From Actinomycetota bacterium (lineage in GTDB: Bacteria; Actinomycetota; Thermoleophilia; Solirubrobacterales; Thermoleophilaceae), in contig VAXR01000228.1 in NCBI GenBank assembly GCA_005885165.1, forward strand, positions 1 through 5,072: a stretch of 5,072 nt of DNA. Reading direction: 5' to 3'. The translations under genes and the position numbers were made by a program. Shown one piece after another: positions 1 to 5,072 of this stretch. Under the pieces are notes generated by a model. It was not told the DNA's origin and did no database searches. It was given only the letters and a program-made list of their open reading frames with translations. Within the stretch, counting starts at the first letter, position 1; each line of letters starts with the position of its first letter.

Positions 1-2640
1 GGTCTCGCGGATCAGGCCGCGCAGCTCGGCGATCGCCGACTCGAGATCGGACCTCTGCGTCTCGAGGTCCTCGACGTGCGCGACGGCCTCCTCGTACTCC
101 CGCGCGGCGAGCGGGTTGACCGGGCCGAGCTGCTCGCGGCGGCGCGCGAGCCGCTCGACGCGGGCCTCGAGCTCGGCGCGGCGCTCGTCGTCGAGCCGCT
201 CAGCCGGAGCCATCTCGACGGGATCGAGGCCGAGCGCACCAGCCACCTCGTCGCGCTCGCCCGTGAGCTCGGCCGCACCGTCGCGGGCCTGCTGGGCGCG
301 CACCTCAGCGGTGGTGACCGTCTCCCCCGCGTCGCGGAGACCGGCCTGGATCTCAGCCTCCTCGCGCGCGCACGCGCGCAGCTCGGCGGCGGTCGATTCG
401 CCGCGCTGCCGGTCGGCCTGGAGCTCGCGGAGGGCCGCCTCTCGCCGGGCCTCGACGGCGGTCAGGGCGGCACGCATCGCCTCCGCGGCCCGCTCGGCCA
501 TGGTCGCCAGATCCGACTGCGCAGCGGCGCGCGCCGCGAGCGACGCGATCCTCCGAGCGCGCTCTCTCCGAGCGCGGTCGGACTCCTCAACGAGATGGCG
601 CTCGGCGCGCAGCTCCGCGATCAGCTCGGCGCGGCGTACCGCGTCGGGTCCACCGGCCTCTCCACCTCCACCGCGCTCGATCAGCCAGGCGGCACGGCGC
701 TCGGCCTCGGCGGCCTCGTCGCGCTCGCGCTGCGCCGAGCGCAGTGCGCCCTCCGCGCGATCCCGGCGCTCGATCGCTGACACGGCCGAACTCCGAGCGG
801 CAGCGGCGGCCTCGCGGTTGCTCGCCTCGTCGCGATCCGCTTCCGCTGCAGTCGCGGCGAGGCGCTCCCGCCTGCCCTGCTCGGCCAGCAGGCGCTCTTC
901 GCCTCCGGCGGGCGCCTGGCGTAATTCTCCGGTGCGTGCGAAGAGCGCCCGGCCCTCACGCGTTACGGCCACGCCCGAGAACCTCTCCGGAAGTCCCTCC
1001 AACGTCGAGACGAGCCACGCGTCGTGCAGGACGCGCTCGAGCGCCAGGCCAAGCCTCGGCGAGGGATCGACGCAGTCGAGCAGCGGCCTTGCCCCCCGGA
1101 CCGGCGGCCGGGGCGGAGGCCGCTCCGCCTTCACACCCCGCACCACCAGGGCACTGCCGCCCTCCTCCCGCGCCGCGTCAAGGACCCGAGCCGCTTCGGG
1201 GACGGACGTCGTGAGAGCGGCCCCGCCGAGCGGGCCGAGGACCGCGGCGACGGCGAGCTCGAGCCCCGGCTCCACCGAAAGCTCGGACCTGACCGAGGAG
1301 GATCCGGGCCTTGCGCCGCCGGCAGCTGCGACGAAGCGCTTCGCGGCCAGGAGCTCAGCGCGCGCCGTGGCCGCGCGCTCCGCCGCGGCCTCGGCGGCGC
1401 GGTCGGCCGCGATCCGCGCCGCACGGGCGTGCTCCGCGGCCTCCTCGGCCTCGACCAGCTCGCGGCGGCGGGCGTCGAGCACGGAATCGAGCTCCTCGAG
1501 CTGCCGTGCGGCGGACTCGCGCTCGGCCTTGAGGCTCGCGAGCGCCTGCCCGCCCTGCTCCTCGAGCCGCGCCTCGACGCGTTCGAGCTCCTCCTCGAGC
1601 GCCCGCACGCGGGAAGCGGCGGTCGAATCCTCGGGATCGGCGCTCTCATCCGAGCGGAGCGCGTCCCGCTCCTGGCGCAGCCGCGCGGCGAGCTCGCTGG
1701 CCCGGCGCCCGAGGTGCTCGGCCCGCTCGAGCCGCGCGCCGATCCGCTCGGCTGCGGACCGGGCGGCAAACAGCCGCGCAGACAACGCTTCGCGCGCGGT
1801 GCTGTGCGCGGCGAACGCCTGCTCCGCGCGCTCGCGCCGCTCGGAAACCGACCTGAGCTTCTCCTCGAGCTCGCCGCGGGCGGCGCGGGACGCCGCGACG
1901 GCCTCCTCCGCCTCCGCGAGGTCGCGGAGGGCAGCCGCGCAGGCGTCCTGGAGCAGCTCGAGCCGGGCCTCGAGCCACTGCCTGCGCAGCCGTTCGTGCA
2001 GCTCGGCCGCCTCCGCCTGGCGCTTGAGCGGACGCAGGCGCGAGCGTGCCTCGCGCTCGACGTCGAGCACGCGCGCCACGTTGTCCTCGGTCCGCTCCAG
2101 CTTGAGCTGCGCTCGGCGGCGGCGCTTGCGGTGCTTGCCGAGCCCGGCCGCCTCCTCGATCAGCAGGCGCCGGTCGCGCGGCTTGGAGTGGACGATCGCC
2201 TCGACGCGGCCCTGGGAGACGACCGAGTGCATCTCCCTCCCGAGCCCCGTGTCGGAGAGCACCTCGAGGACGTCCACGAGGCGGCAGCGCGCCCCGTTCA
2301 GGCGGTACTCGCCCTCGCCGTCGCGCTCGAGCCGCCGGGAGATCGCTATCTCGGAGAAGCCGCCGGCGAGCGCGCCCTCGGGGTTGTCGAGCACGACCTC
2401 CACCTCGGCAGCGTGGCGCGAGTGGACGCCGTGGCCGCCGGCGAAGATCACGTCCTGCATCGTCTGCCCGCGGACCGCGAGCGGGCTCTGCTCGCCGAGC
2501 GCCCAGAGGACGCCGTCGGTGATGTTCGACTTGCCGGACCCGTTCGGCCCGACGATCACCGACACGCCGGGCGCGAAGTCGAGCCGCGTGCGATCGGGGA
2601 AGGACTTGAAGCCCTTCAGGGTGATCCGCTTCAGGTGCAT
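1..2640 (-). CDS. smc: SMC chromosome condensation ATPase, N-terminal 880 residues (3' end off the window)
   Basis: SMC dimers use ATP to organise and segregate the chromosome, usually with ScpA and ScpB. The frame is open for 880 codons from ATG 2640 to the left edge. The N-terminal head shows the Walker A motif GPNGSGKS (residues 31-38), GEQS (49-52), an Arg57 at the R-loop position, a Q-loop SQGRVE (142-147) and IEEAAGLGKHRKRRRR (161-176), where the coiled coil begins. A long Glu/Arg/Ala/Leu-rich coiled coil runs to about 440. A hinge follows at about 441-577, and the return coil reaches the LGPVNPLAAREYEE motif near 838-851, which marks the approach to the C-terminal head. The signature motif and Walker B lie outside the window. 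The start overlaps the rnc stop as TGATG, with no clear Shine-Dalgarno, so translational coupling is likely. The hinge end is unusual: it lacks the typical GG-x3-GG pattern and carries a rare TTA codon at 573. Confidence 0.97.
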   Translation of the reverse strand, partial: MHLKRITLKGFKSFPDRTRLDFAPGVSVIVGPNGSGKSNITDGVLWALGEQSPLAVRGQTMQDVIFAGGHGVHSRHAAEVEVVLDNPEGALAGGFSEIAISRRLERDGEGEYRLNGARCRLVDVLEVLSDTGLGREMHSVVSQGRVEAIVHSKPRDRRLLIEEAAGLGKHRKRRRRAQLKLERTEDNVARVLDVEREARSRLRPLKRQAEAAELHERLRRQWLEARLELLQDACAAALRDLAEAEEAVAASRAARGELEEKLRSVSERRERAEQAFAAHSTAREALSARLFAARSAAERIGARLERAEHLGRRASELAARLRQERDALRSDESADPEDSTAASRVRALEEELERVEARLEEQGGQALASLKAERESAARQLEELDSVLDARRRELVEAEEAAEHARAARIAADRAAEAAAERAATARAELLAAKRFVAAAGGARPGSSSVRSELSVEPGLELAVAAVLGPLGGAALTTSVPEAARVLDAAREEGGSALVVRGVKAERPPPRPPVRGARPLLDCVDPSPRLGLALERVLHDAWLVSTLEGLPERFSGVAVTREGRALFARTGELRQAPAGGEERLLAEQGRRERLAATAAEADRDEASNREAAAAARSSAVSAIERRDRAEGALRSAQRERDEAAEAERRAAWLIERGGGGEAGGPDAVRRAELIAELRAERHLVEESDRARRERARRIASLAARAAAQSDLATMAERAAEAMRAALTAVEARREAALRELQADRQRGESTAAELRACAREEAEIQAGLRDAGETVTTAEVRAQQARDGAAELTGERDEVAGALGLDPVEMAPAERLDDERRAELEARVERLARRREQLGPVNPLAAREYEEAVAHVEDLETQRSDLESAIAELRGLIRET

Positions 2641-3230
2641 CAGCCGGCGGCCCCCGGCTCGGGCGGCCAGTCCTCCTCGACGTGCTCGAGCGCGTGCGAG
2701 GCGGCGTCCTGCTCGGCGGCCTTCTTCGTCTTTCCACGGCCGCGGCCGATCTCCTCGCCCGAGACCTCGGCCACTGCCACGAAGCTCCGGTCGTGCGCTG
2801 GGCCGCGCGCCTCCACGATGCGGTAGGCGACGACCTCCGAGCGGCGCGCCAGCGCCTCCTGGAGGAGCGACTTGTAGTCCTCGGGGTTCTCGAGGGCGTC
2901 CTCGATCTGCTCCGCGAAGGCGTCGACGATCGCCGGCGCCACGCGCGCCATCCCGAACGCGAGGTAGGCGGCGCCGATCACGGCCTCGCACACGGACGCG
3001 AGGATGCGGTCGCTCTCGATGAGGAGCTCGGCGTTCTTGCCGACCCCGGGCGGCGCAGCCGCGCGCAGGCGCTCCGGCACGCGGATGACGCGCGCGACGT
3101 CAGCGCAGGCGCCGCGCGAGACAGCCTGGGCGCGCAGCTTCGTCAGCCGTCCCGCGCCCCAGTTCTCGAAGCGGGGGAAGATGTGGTCCGAGATCGCGAG
3201 GCTGAGCACGACGTCGCCCAGGAACGCCAC
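2640..3230 (-). CDS. rnc: Ribonuclease III-like protein, main part: catalytic fold from the FLGD motif plus dsRNA-binding domain (frame broken upstream)
   Basis: RNase III cuts double-stranded RNA in rRNA and mRNA processing. This 196-codon frame begins at GTG 3230 only because upstream homology lies in another frame, so GTG is probably not the native start. Visible parts are AFLGD (residues 2-6), GAGRLTKLRAQAV (25-37), the LASVCEAVIG helix (77-86) and a full double-stranded RNA-binding domain (about 118-185) with YKSLLQE, GPAHDRSF and GKTKKAAEQDAA. Against E. coli Rnc as I recall it, D45 and E117 are kept as D6 and E82. The E41, E65 and D114 positions are A2, A26 and S79, and the segment holding E38 is missing. 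The RNA-binding domain looks intact while the active site does not. The stop TGA overlaps the smc ATG by one base. With the upstream fragment the protein would be about 225-235 residues, normal for the family. It may be a lineage-specific variant, an RNA binder without cleavage, or a gene damaged by deletion or sequence error. Confidence 0.85.
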   Translation of the reverse strand: MAFLGDVVLSLAISDHIFPRFENWGAGRLTKLRAQAVSRGACADVARVIRVPERLRAAAPPGVGKNAELLIESDRILASVCEAVIGAAYLAFGMARVAPAIVDAFAEQIEDALENPEDYKSLLQEALARRSEVVAYRIVEARGPAHDRSFVAVAEVSGEEIGRGRGKTKKAAEQDAASHALEHVEEDWPPEPGAAG

Positions 3231-3231
3231 G

Positions 3232-3315
3232 GCGGTCGACCCATGAGGCGTGCGTGAACGCCTGCGCCGCGAGATCCTCGGGCAGCTCGTCGAGGAGGGA
3301 ACGCAGCGTGTCCAG
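3232..3315 (-). pseudogene. rnc: 5' fragment of rnc, N-terminal RNase III helices, out of frame with the rest
   Basis: Reading from CTG 3315 gives LDTLRSLLDELPEDLAAQ followed by AFTHASWVDR. This matches the first helices of RNase III, including the THxS motif that precedes the ERLEFLGD signature. Nearly every codon ends in G or C, as in true coding frames here. The next homologous piece, AFLGD, is in a different frame. Only 19 bases separate the Ser codon of THAS from the Phe codon of FLGD, where E. coli Rnc has ten codons. The pattern fits a net loss of 3n+2 bases (11 or more). If read without correction, this frame continues as unrelated Arg-rich sequence and ends at TGA 3102-3100. No ATG, GTG or TTG lies in frame after acpP. 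CTG 3315 falls where the family normally starts, with a weak GGGA (3331-3328) 12 bases upstream. The fragment and the downstream frame are one gene by homology. Confidence 0.8.
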
Positions 3316-3320
3316 GGTGT

Positions 3321-3359
3321 TAGTGGTTCCCGGCGCGCGTACTCGCGGCGGGGGCCACT
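3321..3359 (-). promoter_or_regulatory. Imperfect RNA hairpin filling the acpP-rnc gap
   Basis: On the minus strand, AGTGG (3359-3355) can pair with CCACT (3326-3322), CCC with GGG (3331-3329), and CGCG (3347-3344) with CGCG (3339-3336) around an AGTA loop, with small internal mismatches. The structure starts at the last base of the acpP stop codon and ends six bases before the likely rnc start. No U-run follows, so it does not look like an intrinsic terminator. Its 3' arm covers the only GGGA that could serve as an rnc ribosome binding site. RNase III genes in E. coli and Streptomyces are known to be controlled by cleavage of structure in their own message, so a processing or autoregulatory role is possible. 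GC-rich DNA forms such stems by chance, so this is tentative. Confidence 0.35.
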
Positions 3360-3613
3360 TAGCTGGCGCCCTGCGGGACGTGCACGGCCACGAAGTCGGC
3401 GACCTTGCCCACGGTGTCCAGCTTGGCGGCCTCGTCGTCGGGGATGCGGATGCCATAGGAGTCTTCGAGCTCGACCACCAGCTCAACGAGGTGCAGCGAG
3501 TCGGCGTTCAGGTCCTCCTTGAACCGGGTGTGCTCGTGGATGGACGCGGCATCCACCGCGAGCTCGGCGGCCAGGTGGTCCCGGACCCGCGCGAACACCT
3601 CGTCCCTGGTCAT
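3359..3613 (-). CDS. acpP: Acyl carrier protein
   Basis: This cytoplasmic carrier holds growing fatty acyl chains on a phosphopantetheine arm for type II fatty acid synthesis and delivers them to acyltransferases such as PlsX. The 84-residue protein has the standard four-helix layout and the attachment motif ADSLHLVEL, with Ser39 the expected modified residue. It is followed by an acidic recognition helix and a YGIRIPDDEAAKL segment typical of the family. Length is slightly above the usual 77-80 residues. ATG 3613 is supported by a GGGAG six bases upstream and by an ATGA overlap with the plsX stop, which points to translational coupling. The stop is TAA at 3361-3359. Its place between plsX and rnc marks it as the main fatty acid synthesis ACP rather than a polyketide carrier. 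Confidence 0.96.
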   Translation of the reverse strand: MTRDEVFARVRDHLAAELAVDAASIHEHTRFKEDLNADSLHLVELVVELEDSYGIRIPDDEAAKLDTVGKVADFVAVHVPQGAS

Positions 3614-4605
3614 GACCCGCTCCCGACGCTAACAGCGGGCGCGGACACAGACGCAAGCGCGCCGCTCTCGGCGAGTGCGCGCTCCGTCCGCTCCACGACG
3701 CGCTCCTCGACGGCCCGGTGGGCGAGCCTCACCGCGGTCGCGACTCCCACCGGCGTCGCGTCGCCGTGCGTCACGAAGGCGACGCCGCGGAGCCCGAGCA
3801 GGATCCCCGCTCCGACGGAGTCCTGGTTCAGCTCGGTGCGCAGCCGCTGCACCTTCTTCCGGATCAGGAGGCCGCCAAGCGAGGAGATCGTGCCCGAGCG
3901 GACGGTGTCGCTGACCGTGCGCATCACCATCGTCGCCGTACCCTCGACCGCCTTGAGCGCGACGTTGCCGGTGAACCCGTCCGTGACGATGACGTCGAGC
4001 TCGCCTCGCGCGATGTCGTTGCCCTCGACGTTCCCCGCGAAATCGAGCGGGCCGTCGCTCAGGATCCGGTTCGCGTCGACGACCTCCTCCGTGCCCTTCT
4101 TCGCCTCCTCTCCCACCGAGAGCAGCCCGACGCGGGCGCGCCCGACCCCATGCACCGCCTCCATGTAGGCGGCGCCCATGTAGGCGAACTGCACGAGCCA
4201 CTCCGGCCGCTGGTCGACGTTCGCCCCGCAGTCGAGGATCAGGACCGGACGCCCGGGGACCGGCAGGCGCACCGCGACGGCCGGCCGGTGCACCCCGCGC
4301 ATCCGCTTGAGGTGGAAGAGCCCCGCCGCCAGCGCGGCGCCGGTCGAGCCGGAGGTGACGAACCCGCTCGCTTTGCCGTCCTTCACCGCGCGGGCCGCCT
4401 GGACGATCGAGCTGTCGGGCTTGGCCCGCACCGCGAGCGCGGGGTCCTCGTCGTTGGCGATGCCGACCGGCGCGTCGACGACGTTGTCGAAGCCCTCGAG
4501 CTCGGCCGCCGGGCCGAAGATCGTGACGGGGACGCCCGAGCGCCGCCCGCCCTCGGCGACGTTCCGCGGTCCCCTGTCCGCGCCGTTCGCGTCGAGCGCG
4601 ATCAC
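3610..4605 (-). CDS. plsX: Phosphate acyltransferase PlsX
   Basis: PlsX converts acyl-ACP and phosphate to acyl-phosphate, the donor that PlsY uses to acylate glycerol 3-phosphate at the start of phospholipid synthesis. The 331-residue length is typical. Recognisable blocks are IALDANGADRGP (2-13), KPDSSIVQAARAVKDGKA (62-79), VTSGSTGAALAAG (83-95), DCGANVDQRPEWLVQFAYMG (125-144), VGLLSVGEEAKKGTEE (159-174), FAGNVEGNDI (189-198), VTDGFTGNVALKAVEG (207-222) and GAGILLGLRG with HGDAT near 265-284. GTG 4605 is chosen because it puts IALDA at residue 2, as in the family; longer in-frame reading would run through rpmF. AAGGA lies only two bases before it, which is close for a ribosome binding site. 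Differences from Bacillus PlsX are NGAD for MGGD, GSTG for GNTG, and a shorter segment of about 10-15 residues between DANGAD and the KPDSS block. The gene starts 11 bases after rpmF and overlaps acpP by four. Confidence 0.95.
   Translation of the reverse strand: MIALDANGADRGPRNVAEGGRRSGVPVTIFGPAAELEGFDNVVDAPVGIANDEDPALAVRAKPDSSIVQAARAVKDGKASGFVTSGSTGAALAAGLFHLKRMRGVHRPAVAVRLPVPGRPVLILDCGANVDQRPEWLVQFAYMGAAYMEAVHGVGRARVGLLSVGEEAKKGTEEVVDANRILSDGPLDFAGNVEGNDIARGELDVIVTDGFTGNVALKAVEGTATMVMRTVSDTVRSGTISSLGGLLIRKKVQRLRTELNQDSVGAGILLGLRGVAFVTHGDATPVGVATAVRLAHRAVEERVVERTERALAESGALASVSAPAVSVGSGS
3620..3624 (-). promoter_or_regulatory. acpP ribosome binding site, GGGAG
   Basis: GGGAG lies inside the last codons of plsX, six bases upstream of acpP ATG 3613. 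The spacing is ideal and fixes that start. This is the best Shine-Dalgarno in the window, in keeping with the high expression usual for ACP. Confidence 0.65.
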
Positions 4606-4607
4606 GG

Positions 4608-4612
4608 TCCTT
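4608..4612 (-). promoter_or_regulatory. Possible plsX ribosome binding site, AAGGA
   Basis: AAGGA sits in the 11-base gap between the rpmF stop and GTG 4605. It leaves only two bases before the start, shorter than the usual five to nine. It is the only purine-rich element there, and it supports GTG 4605 as the start only weakly; the homology of the N-terminus is the stronger argument. Confidence 0.4.
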
Positions 4613-4616
4613 GAGG

Positions 4617-4802
4617 CTACTCGGGCTCGGCCGGGGTAGTGACCTCGCGGCCGCGGTAGGTGCCGCACACGGGGCACACGCGGTGAGGGAGGCGCGGCGA
4701 GTGGCACTGCGGGCAGGTGCGCAAGCGCGGCGGGGTGATGGTGTGCTGCGACCGCCGCTTGTTCGTGCGCGAATGGGACTGCTTCTGCTTCGGGACCGCC
4801 AT
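4617..4802 (-). CDS. rpmF: 50S ribosomal protein L32 (bL32), zinc-binding form
   Basis: This is a small structural protein of the large ribosomal subunit. The 61-residue protein starts MAVPKQKQSHSRTNKRRSQH, the family hallmark, which fixes ATG 4802. It continues with a zinc ribbon formed by C30-PQ-C33 and C43-PV-C46, so this is the four-cysteine version rather than the cysteine-free paralogue that some bacteria make under zinc shortage. No clear Shine-Dalgarno is visible in the 27 bases between the DUF177 stop and the start. It follows the DUF177 gene, as in many bacteria, and precedes plsX by 11 bases. The C-terminal tail TTPAEPE is slightly longer than in some relatives. Confidence 0.97.
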   Translation of the reverse strand: MAVPKQKQSHSRTNKRRSQHTITPPRLRTCPQCHSPRLPHRVCPVCGTYRGREVTTPAEPE

Positions 4803-4829
4803 GGCGCGGTGAGGATAGCGGTGAGGCGC

Positions 4830-5072
4830 CTACTCGAAACGGAGCTCGCCGAGCTTCGCCCAGCGCGAATCGGGAGCGCGCTCGTGCGCGTGGTCGGGCC
4901 CCGCCTCGTTGAGGTTCGCGCCGCACGTGGGACAGAGGCCGCGGCACTCGTCGCGACAGACGATCTGCGCCGGCAGGGCGAGCGACAGCGCGTCGCGCGC
5001 CCACGCGCGGACGTCGAGCTGGTCGCCGTCGAGGTACGGGGAACGAAGATCGTCACCCCCGCCCGGCTGGTC
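4830..5072 (-). CDS. DUF177 (YceD family) protein, C-terminal 80 residues (5' end off the window)
   Basis: The frame is open from the right edge to TAG 4832-4830. It carries the family's C-terminal block: SPYLDGDQLDVRAWARDAL, then LALPAQIVCRDECRGLCP followed by TCGANLNE, and DSRWAKLGELRFE at the end. The four cysteines (C-x3-C-x3-C-x2-C) may bind zinc. DUF177/YceD proteins are encoded next to rpmF in many bacteria and have been linked to 23S rRNA accumulation, so a role in large-subunit assembly is likely, but the biochemical activity is not established. Whole proteins are usually about 150-190 residues, so roughly half is missing here. It is the first visible gene of the operon; any promoter would lie upstream, outside the window. 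Confidence 0.92.
   Translation of the reverse strand, partial: DQPGGGDDLRSPYLDGDQLDVRAWARDALSLALPAQIVCRDECRGLCPTCGANLNEAGPDHAHERAPDSRWAKLGELRFE

Noticed and set aside
1..1900. Repeated GAGCTCGAG-like words that look like low-complexity repeats.
   Set aside because: They follow from Glu and Leu codons (GAG, CTC) repeating in the SMC coiled coil and do not form a regular DNA repeat.
1646..2737. A 363-codon minus-strand frame overlapping the smc start.
   Set aside because: Pro/Arg/Ala-rich out-of-frame reading of smc; the true frame carries Walker A and the other SMC motifs.
1024..2826. A 600-codon plus-strand open frame, codon-aligned opposite smc for most of its length and running into rnc.
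   Set aside because: It mirrors the smc codons as complementary Leu/Glu/Arg/Ala runs and has no recognisable domain.
116..3022. A 968-codon open frame on the plus strand, antisense to smc and the 3' part of rnc.
   Set aside because: It is Ser/Arg/Ala-rich with no family resemblance. It arises because high-GC coding sequence rarely forms stops on the opposite strand; smc on the minus strand shows clear motifs throughout.
3320..3358. A 12-residue leader-like frame, GTG 3358 to TAA 3320, directly after the acpP stop and just before rnc.
   Set aside because: Too short to judge, no ribosome binding site of its own, and no sign of selection; it could be chance.
3629..5056. A 475-codon minus-strand frame across plsX, rpmF and the DUF177 gene.
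   Set aside because: Arg-rich shadow of three well-supported genes in other frames.
1..5072. Search for a defence system, mobile element, CRISPR array, tRNA or other new cassette.
   Set aside because: Every region is filled by conserved housekeeping genes in their usual order; I saw no direct repeats, integrase or transposase motifs, or unusual base composition.

Overview
The window is a very GC-rich (roughly 70% by eye) stretch of bacterial housekeeping DNA. All of its genes lie on the minus strand, so transcription runs from base 5072 towards base 1. In transcription order they are: the 3' end of a DUF177/YceD gene, rpmF (ribosomal protein L32), plsX (acyl-ACP:phosphate acyltransferase), acpP (acyl carrier protein), rnc (RNase III-like) and the first 880 codons of smc (chromosome condensation ATPase). 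The zinc-binding form of L32, the variant PlsX N-terminus (DANGADRG in place of DAMGGDHAP) and the strong G/C third-position bias suggest Actinomycetota, perhaps Thermoleophilia (Solirubrobacterales or relatives). The lineage is an inference from memory, not a search result.

Layout: 5072-4830 DUF177 C-terminus with a four-cysteine cluster; 4802-4617 rpmF; 4605-3610 plsX; 3613-3359 acpP (ATGA overlap with plsX); 3359-3321 a short gap that can fold into an imperfect hairpin; 3315-2640 rnc, broken into two reading frames; 2640-1 smc (TGATG overlap with rnc), running off the left edge. The tight spacing makes this almost certainly one operon. It joins ribosome assembly (DUF177, L32), membrane lipid synthesis (PlsX, ACP), RNA processing (RNase III) and chromosome organisation (SMC). 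This order is widely conserved in Gram-positive bacteria. Here plsX is directly followed by acpP, without the fab genes often found between them.

I see no mobile element, CRISPR array, tRNA, rRNA or new gene cassette, and no stretch over 300 bases lacks a gene. The notable point is rnc. Its 5' part, with the conserved THAS helix, and the rest of the gene, from the FLGD motif through the double-stranded RNA-binding domain, are in different frames, and part of the signature motif is missing at the junction. Several catalytic acidic residues are also replaced, and there is no ATG, GTG or TTG start for the 5' part. This could be a sequence error, a decaying gene, or an RNase III-like protein that binds but does not cleave. 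A second point is an SMC hinge that has lost most of the glycines typical of its C-terminal end.
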